NCBI GenBank assembly: GCA_002321895.1
Contig: DCMZ01000005.1
Span: 167,554-231,553 of the forward strand
Reading direction: 5' to 3'
DNA: 64,000 bases
Source of the DNA: Bdellovibrionaceae bacterium UBA1609
GTDB lineage: Bacteria; Bdellovibrionota; Bdellovibrionia; Bdellovibrionales; UBA1609
Shown here: positions 26,181 through 34,679 of the stretch, one piece after another
Position numbering within the stretch: position 1 is the first letter of the stretch
Layout of the letters: each line of letters begins with the position of its first letter
Notes under the pieces: model-generated
The model's input: only the letters and a program-made list of their open reading frames with translations
Databases searched by the model: none
Told to the model about the DNA's origin: nothing
Position numbers and translations under genes: made by a program

Positions 26181-27377
26181 TTAGAATAAACTCAAACAAC
26201 TTTTAGATCTCTTAAAAGAAGATCGTACGTTGATGGCTCGATCTTCAAACATAAACTCTACCGTGTTTTCCGGGGTTTGATGAACCTCTTGAATATAGAA
26301 TTGTTGCCTTAAAGCCAAAAGATCTTCAGAAGAAAGTTTCCGAGATTGGTTGATATGCCTTTTTACATTGTAGTTGAGGGAGGATAACGGTCCTAATTGT
26401 TTGGCGAGCAGTTGTATCAACTCATAACTTTCAGGATGCTCTGGGCGAATGGAAAGCCTTTTTAGGAAAGACATGGACTTTGCTTCATGGGATGATTGTG
26501 TCGAGCGGAATTCCATTTCGGCCACTTTACTATTTTCGGGATCTATCACAAACACATTGAGTTGGTCGTTACTGGAGCGTCTGTGATACAGCCTATACCT
26601 ATCGGATCTAGATTTGTGGACCAACTCAAGGGCCAATCGCTCAGCGCGATCCAAACCAGATTCACGAGTGAAGTTTCTCAATAAGGACTCATTCCAATGG
26701 GTGAGGGTGTTAACCTTGCTCCATGCTTTGCTAACGCTTTTTGTGCCCATTTCTCTCATCCAGCTAATGGGTTTATGTACCGCTTTTAAAGGGTAAGAGG
26801 CAAAAATAACAATACATAGTATATCGACACCAGGGAGGGATATAGTTCCAAGGCCGGCTGTAATGGAAGCTATTTGCCCGGTGGTCAAATCCAGGAATTG
26901 CGAGGCATAGAGAAATATAAACGGAGCTGCCATTTCGGTTCCGTGAGATAGAGGGTAGATAGCTAAAACATTTTGCGCATGTTTTTTTGTTAACTCATGT
27001 TGAGTCTCGATATTATAGGCTTTGTAGGCATCGTTAAAAACCCGGGGGATATTAGCATTTCTATGCAGGGTCACCCATGTTTGCGATTCAAAAAGACTTT
27101 GTACTATATGATAATAAGTCATTGGGTTGATAATGGATTTCAAATTTTCTCGCATTGAATGATGGGCATGCATGTGCTCGCCATCGACAGCGAAGTGGAA
27201 TATGTCCAAGACTCTATCTATCGCTTCCCGTTCGGTTTTTGGAGGGATATCAAATGGACTAAACTCTTCGCTATAGCAGCAAATATTTTCTTCAGTGGAA
27301 GAGCTTTCCTGGGCCCAAGCCGTGCAGCATAAAAAAAATGGTATTAAAAAAGCGATGCCAAAAAACTTAAAACGCAT
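26181..27377 (-). CDS. Exported/membrane protein of unknown function
   Basis: 398 residues with a signal peptide (MRFKFFGIAFLIPFFLCCTAWA), a cysteine pair NICCYS just after it, a His-rich stretch (GEHMHAHHSM), and a central hydrophobic span of about 50 residues (FIFLYASQFLDL ... GVDILCIVIFASYPL) that could be two membrane helices. The C-terminal third is charged. No family recognised. It stands alone, convergent with the GyrI-like gene. Confidence 0.65.
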   Translation of the reverse strand: MRFKFFGIAFLIPFFLCCTAWAQESSSTEENICCYSEEFSPFDIPPKTEREAIDRVLDIFHFAVDGEHMHAHHSMRENLKSIINPMTYYHIVQSLFESQTWVTLHRNANIPRVFNDAYKAYNIETQHELTKKHAQNVLAIYPLSHGTEMAAPFIFLYASQFLDLTTGQIASITAGLGTISLPGVDILCIVIFASYPLKAVHKPISWMREMGTKSVSKAWSKVNTLTHWNESLLRNFTRESGLDRAERLALELVHKSRSDRYRLYHRRSSNDQLNVFVIDPENSKVAEMEFRSTQSSHEAKSMSFLKRLSIRPEHPESYELIQLLAKQLGPLSSLNYNVKRHINQSRKLSSEDLLALRQQFYIQEVHQTPENTVEFMFEDRAINVRSSFKRSKSCLSLF

Positions 27378-27475
27378 AGAGTGGAAATAACTCTAACAGA
27401 TGGTTTTTGACAATGAGTTTCAGTTATTCTCAATTAAAGTGAGCTAAAGGAGAAAACGAGATCTAAAATATGTAA

Positions 27476-28558
27476 TTAATTCACCTTGAGGCTTTTGAGT
27501 GCTTTTCGTTCTAATAGCCAATATGTAGGCTGAAGAATTCCCATAAACCAAACGAAAGCAACGACGCCGGTAATGATATTTGCTGGAGGATGTTTTATGA
27601 ATTTTTCAAAAATATGATCGTGAAACCAAAGCAAAGGATAGACCCTTTGTCCGTATATAGGGCGGGCGAGCTGGTCAAAAAAATAAAACATCTGCCAAGA
27701 GTGGCTTCGAATGTATCGCCCCACTCTGTACCAAGCTATGACACTTTTTTTAAAGCCTAATTTTTTACTTTTAATACTCCATATCAATTGGAAGAAAGGG
27801 GTTAGATAAAGCTTTTGTGTGGACTTTTGTTGCCTATATAAAGCTGGGGCTAGCTCAAAAAAATCTGTGAATCCTGTCTTGAATAATCCCATAATAATGG
27901 CCATCAAAATATAAAGCTGATGCTCACCTTCCGTCTCGAAGCGACGGGCTGAAGTTTCAATAAAGCCAGGTAATACAATCCATTTGCCTTCTTCAAATAC
28001 CTTTTCAGAAAACTTTTGGTCCTCTAGGAAATGTAGGGACTCGTCGAATTGGCCGAGGCGGAAGAAATCATCTCTTTCAATGAGGAGCCCCTGGTCGCCA
28101 TTGATTGAATCAGGTCTATTGCTGTCTGTTTTTTCCTCAGCATATCTCCAAAATAAAGAATGTTGGTTTTTATTCTTTCCTAAAAAACGAAGTGGAAAAT
28201 GTCCGGCAAGAGGTTTGTCGTATCGATCTCGTTCGGCACAAAATAGTTGTAGTGCTCGTTTTAAACTAAGTGGGTCTTTTACTCGAGTATCTGCATGTAG
28301 AAACAAAATGAATTCCGTTTTAACCGTTTTAGCAGCGGTGTTCATTTGTATGGCTCTGCCGGAAGGTGAGATGATGTGTTGAATGTTATAATTTTTAAGA
28401 TAATCGAGAGTGCCATCCGTAGATCCACCATCGGCCACAAGAATTTCAGGAGGTTCATCTAATTGGCTATTCAGATCCTGAACAAGTACCCTGAGATTCT
28501 CCCTTTCATTGAGAGTGGGTATGACTACAGTGATGTCGTTTAATTTTAAAGGACGCAT
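27476..28558 (-). CDS. Family 2 glycosyltransferase
   Basis: 360 residues. GT-A start VVIPTLNERENLRVLV, donor-binding VADGGSTDGT and the acidic LHADTRV motif place it in GT2, close to the TIGR04283-type transferases. Past the GT domain (about residue 240) there is a longer basic C-terminus ending in a hydrophobic segment (IITGVVAFVWFMGILQ), probably a membrane anchor. The acceptor could be a lipid or a xanthophyll; it is about 1.9 kb beyond the 5' end of the crt operon on the same strand, with one gene between, so a link is weak. Confidence 0.85.
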   Translation of the reverse strand: MRPLKLNDITVVIPTLNERENLRVLVQDLNSQLDEPPEILVADGGSTDGTLDYLKNYNIQHIISPSGRAIQMNTAAKTVKTEFILFLHADTRVKDPLSLKRALQLFCAERDRYDKPLAGHFPLRFLGKNKNQHSLFWRYAEEKTDSNRPDSINGDQGLLIERDDFFRLGQFDESLHFLEDQKFSEKVFEEGKWIVLPGFIETSARRFETEGEHQLYILMAIIMGLFKTGFTDFFELAPALYRQQKSTQKLYLTPFFQLIWSIKSKKLGFKKSVIAWYRVGRYIRSHSWQMFYFFDQLARPIYGQRVYPLLWFHDHIFEKFIKHPPANIITGVVAFVWFMGILQPTYWLLERKALKSLKVN

Positions 28559-28635
28559 ATATATTTATACCTTAAACACCTATTGCTCTTAAAGTCTTAC
28601 CATTGTATTTTTTAATTATAGATAAGGAGAATACA

Positions 28636-29013
28636 ATGTCTCATCCAAAAGGGGATCTAGCCCTTCGTACATTAGCAATGCCTGCAGACACGAATCCTCA
28701 TGGGCGTATTTTTGGAGGCTGGTTACTTTCTCAAATGGATATTGCGGGGTCAATGACCGCGAATAAGGCCATTTCTTCTAAAACAGTAACTGTTGCTGTG
28801 GATGGGATGAAGTTTCACTCTCCCGTACATGTTGGTGATGTTATTTGTTGTTACGGTGAAGTTCAGAGAATAGGTAATACTTCTGTGGCTGTAAATGTGG
28901 AAGCTTGGGTGTTGAGGCAGTTTAGTGGCGAAAGGTTCAAAGTCACAGAAGGTCTATTTAGCTACGTCCATATTGACGATGAAGGTCGTCCGCTTGCGAT
29001 TCCAAAATCTTAA
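28636..29013 (+). CDS. Hotdog-fold acyl-CoA thioesterase (YciA-like)
   Basis: About 125 residues. The N-terminal LRTLAMPADTNPHGRIFGGWLLSQMD is the family signature with the catalytic aspartate/asparagine area, followed by VDGMKFHSPVHVGDVI. It hydrolyses acyl-CoA thioesters. The start at 28636 has AAGGAG 8 bases upstream; an in-frame start 11 codons earlier is unlikely. Single gene, divergent from the glycosyltransferase. Confidence 0.93.
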   Translation: MSHPKGDLALRTLAMPADTNPHGRIFGGWLLSQMDIAGSMTANKAISSKTVTVAVDGMKFHSPVHVGDVICCYGEVQRIGNTSVAVNVEAWVLRQFSGERFKVTEGLFSYVHIDDEGRPLAIPKS

Positions 29014-29025
29014 CTAACCACGATG

Positions 29026-30387
29026 TTATCGAGCCTCGTAAAACTGAATAAAGAAACTGTAAAGGGCAACTTTTGCTTGCTCTTCTGTCATTTTGTAGTG
29101 TTGCTGAATCATTAGCTCTAGATCATTGATGCTGTATTCACCGTTGATGGATTTTAGAACTTCAAAATACACTTGATTTCTAAATCGGTGTTCTTCCACT
29201 TTGGTTGACTTCGGTATGGGAAGAGATGGGTTGAGGATCCATTCGGGAAGGTAGGTGAATCTTGGTGGCGACTTAACACTTTTTGTGCGCTTGGCTTGAA
29301 AGCTATAGACCTTTTCTGTTCTTTTTTGGCCAGAATGAGGGGTTTGCAAATAGGGGACTTCATCAATTTGATCCACTTCCAATGTAAAGCCAGAGTCTTG
29401 CATTATTTCTTCTATCTCTTGAATGCACAAATTTCGAGTGGGATCAGGGGAGTTGAAGCCCAATGGACCAAAATTAATCCAAACACCGTCTTCTTTTAGA
29501 ATGTTATTAATTTTTCGAGTGAGTGGTCCCAAGGTTTGCGGCACTATATCTATAAACCAAGGAGTGATTACGCAATCTATGCTTTTGGCTTGAAAAGGGG
29601 GATTCATGCCGTCCGCAAAGAGGTAGTGAAAGTTCTCCGGTTTTTTAGTGTTCGATTTGCATTCATGATAGGGACAAACGTCACCAATTTGGAAGGGGGC
29701 AAGCGGAAAGTCATAGAGGTGTATTTCTTCTCCTTCAAGAATCTTTTTGGCAGCTAAAAGAAGGTAAGGGTTAATGTCCACCGCCAGTGTCCATTTTGGA
29801 TTCGTATGAAGGTGTATATCTAAAGCTAGTCGACAGCTTCCAGCTCCTAAGACCACAATATTTTTGCCGGCCATATTGTTGGGAAGGACCTTTTTAATTT
29901 GTTCAAAATGTTTTTGGTTTTCATTGCCTTCCCAGGCCCAATCACGAAACAGGTTTGTGCTATAGGAATCAATTCTTTGACTTCCGGGAAGTTTTTCCGA
30001 GAGGGTTTTGTATTCTGGAACCAGATCGGATTCCGATGATATAGAAAAGTCTGAAAGGATTCTCTGGGTGGCTTGAATGTTGTGTTTATAGGCATTGCAT
30101 AGAATTTCTAATCGGCGACGTGTGGTAGGAAAGAGATTAGGCGGGTTTTGTTCTAGAGCATGAGCTGCGGCATAGAACTGACTTTGCATTTGCAATAGAG
30201 TTTGTTGTGTTCGAGATTTCCATTCATTCAATGCGGCAATGGGGTCAGAGTAGATCCAAGGTATTCCCTGAATTTCTGGATACTGTGTGCCGCCACCAGC
30301 AGATTTTAAAACACCATCCTCAACTTTAAGGGGCTTTCCATCCACGGGGCTAGCGAGAATCTTTAAATAATCGGCTGAGACATCCAT
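29026..30387 (-). CDS. SAM methyltransferase related to carnosine N-methyltransferase, multi-domain
   Basis: 453 residues. The N-terminal 45 residues (YLKILASPVDGKPLKV..GIPWIYSD) resemble a Trm112/zinc-ribbon-like module without its cysteines. The middle has motif I VVLGAGSCRLALD, motif II-like AVDINPYLL and the region DCVITPWFIDIV ... WINFGPLGF, the last being close to the N2227/carnosine methyltransferase pattern. The C-terminal 90 residues (QVYFEVLKSINGEYS ... VALYSFFIQFYEAR) resemble a PqqD-like helical domain. Substrate is unknown; a peptide or small-amine N-methyl transfer is a reasonable guess. It converges on the thioesterase gene. Confidence 0.72.
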   Translation of the reverse strand: MDVSADYLKILASPVDGKPLKVEDGVLKSAGGGTQYPEIQGIPWIYSDPIAALNEWKSRTQQTLLQMQSQFYAAAHALEQNPPNLFPTTRRRLEILCNAYKHNIQATQRILSDFSISSESDLVPEYKTLSEKLPGSQRIDSYSTNLFRDWAWEGNENQKHFEQIKKVLPNNMAGKNIVVLGAGSCRLALDIHLHTNPKWTLAVDINPYLLLAAKKILEGEEIHLYDFPLAPFQIGDVCPYHECKSNTKKPENFHYLFADGMNPPFQAKSIDCVITPWFIDIVPQTLGPLTRKINNILKEDGVWINFGPLGFNSPDPTRNLCIQEIEEIMQDSGFTLEVDQIDEVPYLQTPHSGQKRTEKVYSFQAKRTKSVKSPPRFTYLPEWILNPSLPIPKSTKVEEHRFRNQVYFEVLKSINGEYSINDLELMIQQHYKMTEEQAKVALYSFFIQFYEAR

Positions 30388-30490
30388 ACAGAGTTATTGT
30401 CGCAAACAGGTTGGGTAATGTCCTCATTAGGTGTGCGATTTTAGTGGGGAACTTTACGAAGGGCTAGTGCATGGGTAGTCATCAATAGAC

Positions 30491-30516
30491 AGCGGACTCT
30501 AACTATAGAGTCCGCT
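30491..30516. terminator. Perfect 11-bp hairpin
   Basis: AGCGGACTCTA and TAGAGTCCGCT pair around ACTA. It lies 32 bases beyond the stop codon of the Asn/Tyr-rich lipoprotein gene and before the methyltransferase gene, both on the minus strand. There is no clean T-run after it in either direction. Confidence 0.5.
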
Positions 30517-30547
30517 CTTCCAACTTAAAAATTGGGAAATGAGTCAA

Positions 30548-30961
30548 TTAATAGTAAAGTTGATTTCCGTTTATATCACATCGGCCCAAGTTATCTTGTA
30601 TCGGGCGATTGTTGTAAACCGAGTTACAATCATATCTCACTGCATAGGCTGAGTTGCCATTTGTTGTGTAAGCGCAGTTGGAATTGTATCCATTCACGTT
30701 ATTGTATTGGTTGTAGGGATTCACATATTGGTTATTGACCCCGTTATTCGCATATATAGGGTTTCCATAGTAGTCATAACCAACAATCTGGTTTTGATAC
30801 TGATTGTATCCATTGTAGGTATTGTATCCGTTGTACCCATTGGTATATCCATTGTTGGTGTAACAATAGTTATTTCTTCGATTTGAGCTTCCGCCATCGT
30901 CACAGGCAGTAAGGCCCAAAAGAGTTACTGAGGCTAAAATAGCCATAAAAATGTTTCTCAT
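30548..30961 (-). CDS. Asn/Tyr/Gly-rich lipoprotein
   Basis: 137 residues. The lipoprotein signal MRNIFMAILASVTLLGLTAC ends in LTAC; then DDGGSSNRR and a body of low-complexity repeats built from YNGY, NGYN, NQY and YGNP units. Three further cysteines (NNYCY, NSNCAY, RYDCNS and GRCDI) give possible disulphides. Low-complexity Asn/Tyr stretches of this kind are known in surface and adhesive proteins. No family recognised. About 200 bases of non-coding DNA separate it from the divergent DUF2878 gene. Confidence 0.7.
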   Translation of the reverse strand: MRNIFMAILASVTLLGLTACDDGGSSNRRNNYCYTNNGYTNGYNGYNTYNGYNQYQNQIVGYDYYGNPIYANNGVNNQYVNPYNQYNNVNGYNSNCAYTTNGNSAYAVRYDCNSVYNNRPIQDNLGRCDINGNQLYY

Positions 30962-31060
30962 TTCTCAATTCCCTGGTTGAAATTTTTGTCGTACGATGAA
31001 TGTATAAATCACGATTTATGCCATCTCATTCCTCGTTTGTTTCGATTTGAGATGAGGAAT

Positions 31061-31120
31061 CAGGTAAAAGTGACAAAATGTGTATAAACAATGGAAGCCA
31101 ATTTTTGTCACTTTTGCCTG
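31061..31120. promoter_or_regulatory. Large inverted repeat upstream of the DUF2878 gene
   Basis: CAGGTAAAAGTGACAAAA (31061-31078) is complementary to TTTTGTCACTTTTGCCTG (31103-31120) over 18 positions with a single T/G mismatch, around a 24-base loop. It lies 45 bases before the GTG start of the DUF2878 gene and on the other side of the lipoprotein gene start. It could be an operator for a dimeric regulator or a leader RNA stem. Confidence 0.65.
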
Positions 31121-31164
31121 GAGAAACCGTGTAATTTTTAGGGGTTATCGGGGGAAGTTCATTC

Positions 31165-31680
31165 GTGCACAAAGGTTTTGTTTCTGGGATATGGCTGATT
31201 TTGAGCTGGGGGCTATTTGTTAGCTTTGCGCTCAAAGGATGGGACTTTGCTGTGTTCGCTCTTGTGGTCTCCCATCTCTTTTTAGGGGTTTTTTATCTAT
31301 TTGATCACCCGAGAAGAGAGCTTCTATTAGCTTTTTTTGCGGCTGTATTTGGTGCTCTTTTAGATAGCCTTTTGAATCAAGGGAATATACTGATTTTTTT
31401 CCGCAATCTGCCAGGGATCTGGGTAGCTCCCATGTGGATTTTTGGGATGTGGTTAGGGTTTACGGTCAACGCGCCCTACGCTCTTTCTCTTTTGAAAGGG
31501 AGGTATTTGATATTGGCCTGTGTTGGCGCTTTATTGGGGTCGACCACTTACTCTATAGCGGTTCATTTTGAATTATTGTTGTTTCACTCTCAGTTTTGGA
31601 TGACCTTTTTTATATTAGCTTCTATGTGGGCTTTCATTTTCCCCTTCTACTTGTATCTCCACCAAAAATTCACTACATAA
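31165..31680 (+). CDS. DUF2878 membrane protein
   Basis: 171 residues starting with GTG and preceded by GGGGGAAG. Five hydrophobic segments, with the family's LDSLLNQGNILIF, PMWIFGMWLGF and LLGSTTYSI regions. The function in this family is not known; related proteins occur near cyclopropane-fatty-acid and photoprotection genes in other bacteria. The next gene encodes a DUF1475 protein, a frequent partner. Confidence 0.82.
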   Translation: MHKGFVSGIWLILSWGLFVSFALKGWDFAVFALVVSHLFLGVFYLFDHPRRELLLAFFAAVFGALLDSLLNQGNILIFFRNLPGIWVAPMWIFGMWLGFTVNAPYALSLLKGRYLILACVGALLGSTTYSIAVHFELLLFHSQFWMTFFILASMWAFIFPFYLYLHQKFTT

Positions 31681-31685
31681 CCCTT

Positions 31686-32012
31686 ATGAGTTGGCGAATC
31701 TTTCAATTCACATTGCTGCTGATGTTGGTGGCGTTTATTGGTCTTTGTGTGTGGGCACACGTTCAGATGCCTTTTTTCACCTCGGTTCCTATGTTTTTGG
31801 AGAACCCATGGGGCATTGTCACGTTGATTGATCTTTATCTAGGCTTCTTTTTATTTGCTGGATTTGTCCTTCTATTTGAGGACAATAAAATCATCGGTTG
31901 GATATGGGCTGTCCTTCCCCTGTTTTTGGGGAATGCCATTGGTTTGGCTTACATAATATTTAATGGGCGCAAACTTTCTAAAGCTCTATGGGTTCGCTCG
32001 AAATCCCGATAA
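31686..32012 (+). CDS. DUF1475 membrane protein
   Basis: About 108 residues with three hydrophobic segments and the recognisable ENPWGIVTLIDLYLGFFLFAGF signature of the family, split here as NPWGIVTLIDLY and GFFLFAG. The start at 31686 (MSWRIFQF) is 5 bases after the DUF2878 stop; a longer reading overlaps the DUF2878 gene heavily and is rejected. It overlaps the convergent TetR gene by 27 bases. Confidence 0.8.
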   Translation: MSWRIFQFTLLLMLVAFIGLCVWAHVQMPFFTSVPMFLENPWGIVTLIDLYLGFFLFAGFVLLFEDNKIIGWIWAVLPLFLGNAIGLAYIIFNGRKLSKALWVRSKSR

Positions 32013-32615
32013 AATATTCGATTGCATCACTTGTGCGAGTTTTTTAACTTGATCGTTGCTTTCCGCTGCAGACTGGATCTGTCCAGATACAAAGAGCATC
32101 ATCAGGCCATGCATGCTGGTCCATAGACAGAGCGCTTGAAGTTGACTGGGTTCGGCTCTTAGATCTCCCGCTTTTTGAGCCTCGCTAAAGAGTTCCACAA
32201 AAATTTGAAAACAGCTGTTGTCTTGATGGCTGAATTGGTGGGCTTTTCCAGATTTATATTGTCCATTGAACATAAGGCTGGCGAATTCAGGGTTTCTTAA
32301 AGTGTATTCAACATATTTGCATCCACACTCCACGATTCGCTCCACCGCTGGGAGGTCAAAATGGGTGGCGACTTTTTGCATTTCTTTGCCAAGCCGGTCA
32401 TATTCTTTTTGAGCGATGGCTACCATGAGTGCGTTTTTGTCTTTAAAATGTCGATAGGGAGCAGTATGGCTAACATTAAGTCTTTTGGCCACTTCTCTGA
32501 GGCTCAATGAATTAAGCCCTTTCTCTCGAATCACTTGGGAGCCGGAATCAATTAAAGCGTTATATAGATCGCCATGATGGTACTTATGTTTTTTCTCTGT
32601 CGTTAATTCTTCCAC
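31986..32615 (-). CDS. TetR/AcrR family transcriptional regulator
   Basis: About 209 residues. The N-terminal helix-turn-helix (SLREVAKRLNVSHTAPYRHFKDKNALMVAIAQ) is typical; the C-terminal ligand domain has WTSMHGLMML, matching a TetR_C domain found in one subfamily. The start is GTG at 32615 with GGAGG 6 bases upstream; an in-frame TTG two codons earlier sits on that site. Its upstream region has the palindrome TATAATTATA (32674-32683) and the inverted repeat TAGGGC-TAG-GCCCTA (32682-32696), both possible operators. Targets unknown; it may regulate itself and the DUF2878/DUF1475 pair. Confidence 0.9.
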   Translation of the reverse strand: MEELTTEKKHKYHHGDLYNALIDSGSQVIREKGLNSLSLREVAKRLNVSHTAPYRHFKDKNALMVAIAQKEYDRLGKEMQKVATHFDLPAVERIVECGCKYVEYTLRNPEFASLMFNGQYKSGKAHQFSHQDNSCFQIFVELFSEAQKAGDLRAEPSQLQALCLWTSMHGLMMLFVSGQIQSAAESNDQVKKLAQVMQSNILSGFRANP

Positions 32616-32708
32616 TGCCAACCTCCATCCGTGGTGTTGTACTGTTGATCATATAATAATCATTTCGCTTGTCTATAATTATAGGGCTAGGCCCTAAACA
32701 AAGCGCTT

Positions 32709-33194
32709 CTATCGGGGGATCTTGCTATAAATAACAGCAATAATTTCTAGATAAACGGATCCACCAGGTCTCTTTAGAAGTACTTCATCACCTTCGGATT
32801 TGCCCAATAGGCATTTTGCCATGGGGCTTCTCCAGGAAATTTTGCCAGATTCTGCGTGAATTTCGTCTTCACCAACAATGTAATATGTTTTCTGTTCTCC
32901 AGATTCGTATTCGATGGTTACAGTGGCACCAAAAAGGACTTTTCCAGGAGGTTGGAGTTCAGGATCTACAGGTTGAGCACTTTCAATGCGTTTTTTTAAA
33001 AATCTTAAGCGTCTATCAATCTCTCTAAGGCGACGCTTTCCATAAATGTAGTCCGCATTTTCACTCCGATCTCCATTGCTTGCAGCCCAAGCGACGGTTT
33101 CAACCACCTTTGGTCGCTCCACTTGACGGAGTTGTTTGGCTTCCTCTTGCAGTGCTTTTAGACCATTTGGTGTTATGTAGTTGAGAGTTCCCAT
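32709..33194 (-). CDS. greB: Transcription elongation factor GreB
   Basis: 161 residues. The N-terminal coiled-coil has SENADYIYGKRRLREIDRRLRFL with the acidic tip (the ENADY region) that is inserted in RNA polymerase to cleave backtracked RNA, and the C-terminal FKBP-like domain includes SPMAKCLLGKSEGDEV. GreB (rather than GreA) is favoured by the YGKRRLREIDRR helix. It stands alone. Confidence 0.93.
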   Translation of the reverse strand: MGTLNYITPNGLKALQEEAKQLRQVERPKVVETVAWAASNGDRSENADYIYGKRRLREIDRRLRFLKKRIESAQPVDPELQPPGKVLFGATVTIEYESGEQKTYYIVGEDEIHAESGKISWRSPMAKCLLGKSEGDEVLLKRPGGSVYLEIIAVIYSKIPR

Positions 33195-33327
33195 AGATGT
33201 ATTTACTCACTTTCGGATTTAAAAATCAATATCAGCGAAACATAATATTTGGTTGTTGTTTAGGAAAAGGAATGAAATATTTTTCTAGATTAGGTATGTT
33301 TATTTCACATACATAAGGAGTATCCTT

Positions 33328-34668
33328 TTGGGGTCAATGAGTTTGATTTTTAAAAGTTGTGTGATTTTATTGCTTATATCTATCGGTGGTTGTTCTTCCG
33401 AGAAATTTAAGACGGTGGATCAAATTAAATCTTCGGGGGAGTTGCGGGTATTAACTCGAACTTCAGGAACAACCTATTATACAAATAAAAATAACAAGCC
33501 AGTGGGCTTTGAATATGAATTGGCCAAAAATTTTGCTGAACATTTGGGGGTAAAATTGGAAATGGTTCCCATCTCAAGTTTGATGGGTGTTTTAGATGGA
33601 TTGAATTCGGGGCGTGGAGATTTGGTGGCTAGTGGTTTAACGGATACGGTTTCTCGTAGAGAAAAGTATGCTGCAGGACCTGGCTATTTAGATTTAACCC
33701 AGAAGCTGGTCTGCAATAAGAGTTTCCAAGGAAAAACCTTTGAAGATTTAAAAAACGCTCGAATGGTGATCGTAAAAGGTTCAAGCTACGAAGAGAATTT
33801 GCGAGAGAAAAAGAAAACCTATCCTTTTTTAAAGTGGGAAACCATTTCTGATTTGTCTTCGGGTCAATTGTTGCAATTGGTTTGGGAAGGGGGCCCTGAT
33901 TGTACTGTGGTGGATTCTCACATTTCTTCCGTGAATCGTCGTTATATGCCTGAGCTCAATGAAGTCATGGATGTTTCTGAGCAACAGCAGCTTGTCTGGT
34001 ATTTGCATAGTAAAAACAAGGGATTGCAAAAAGAAATTGAGAGATGGCGGCAACTTCCTGAAACTCAGTCCCTATTGAATCAACTTAAGTTACGTTATTT
34101 TGGTGGTAATATAGCTGTGGAGAGGTTTGATGCGGCTATCTTTAAAAAGGAAATGAAGAGAACTCTTCCTAAATATGTACGATTGTTCAAGCAGGCCGGA
34201 CAACGATACAATGTGGATTGGCGATTGTTGGCAGCGTTGTCTTATCAAGAGTCTGCTTGGGATCCATCGGCAACGCATCCTAATGGAAATTTTGGTATCA
34301 TGATGCTGTCGGAGGAGTTTGCCGCTGAACAGGGAATTCTGGATCGCAAAGATGTGGTGAAGCAAATATTTGCTGGAGCCAAGCATCTCAGTGATTTAAG
34401 GAATCGGTGGCCGCCCTTTATTAGCAAAGAAAACGTAAAATGGATGTCCGTAGCTGCATACAATATTGGGTATCAGCACATTCAGGATGCTCGCAGGATT
34501 TCTATAGAACTTAATTTTGATCCCAATTCTTGGGAAGGGGTAGCTCAGGTGTTACCACTGCTGAGTCAAAGGCGATATTATGAAGATTTAAAGTATGGAT
34601 TTGCGGATGGGATCCAGCCAGTGATTTATGTGAAGAGAATCAAATCTTTCTATAGTTTGTTGAAATAG
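33328..34668 (+). CDS. mltF: Membrane-bound lytic transglycosylase F-like
   Basis: 446 residues. A lipoprotein signal (CVILLLISIGGC) leads to a solute-binding-protein-like domain (about 30-270) and a C-terminal lysozyme-like SLT domain with the catalytic Glu in LSYQESAWDP and GIMMLS after it. It cleaves peptidoglycan in the periplasm, and in a predator could act on its own or on prey wall. The start is TTG at 33328: AAGGAG is 7 bases upstream, while the ATG three codons later is 16 bases away from it. Confidence 0.92.
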   Translation: MGSMSLIFKSCVILLLISIGGCSSEKFKTVDQIKSSGELRVLTRTSGTTYYTNKNNKPVGFEYELAKNFAEHLGVKLEMVPISSLMGVLDGLNSGRGDLVASGLTDTVSRREKYAAGPGYLDLTQKLVCNKSFQGKTFEDLKNARMVIVKGSSYEENLREKKKTYPFLKWETISDLSSGQLLQLVWEGGPDCTVVDSHISSVNRRYMPELNEVMDVSEQQQLVWYLHSKNKGLQKEIERWRQLPETQSLLNQLKLRYFGGNIAVERFDAAIFKKEMKRTLPKYVRLFKQAGQRYNVDWRLLAALSYQESAWDPSATHPNGNFGIMMLSEEFAAEQGILDRKDVVKQIFAGAKHLSDLRNRWPPFISKENVKWMSVAAYNIGYQHIQDARRISIELNFDPNSWEGVAQVLPLLSQRRYYEDLKYGFADGIQPVIYVKRIKSFYSLLK

Positions 34669-34679
34669 GGGAGTGGAAG

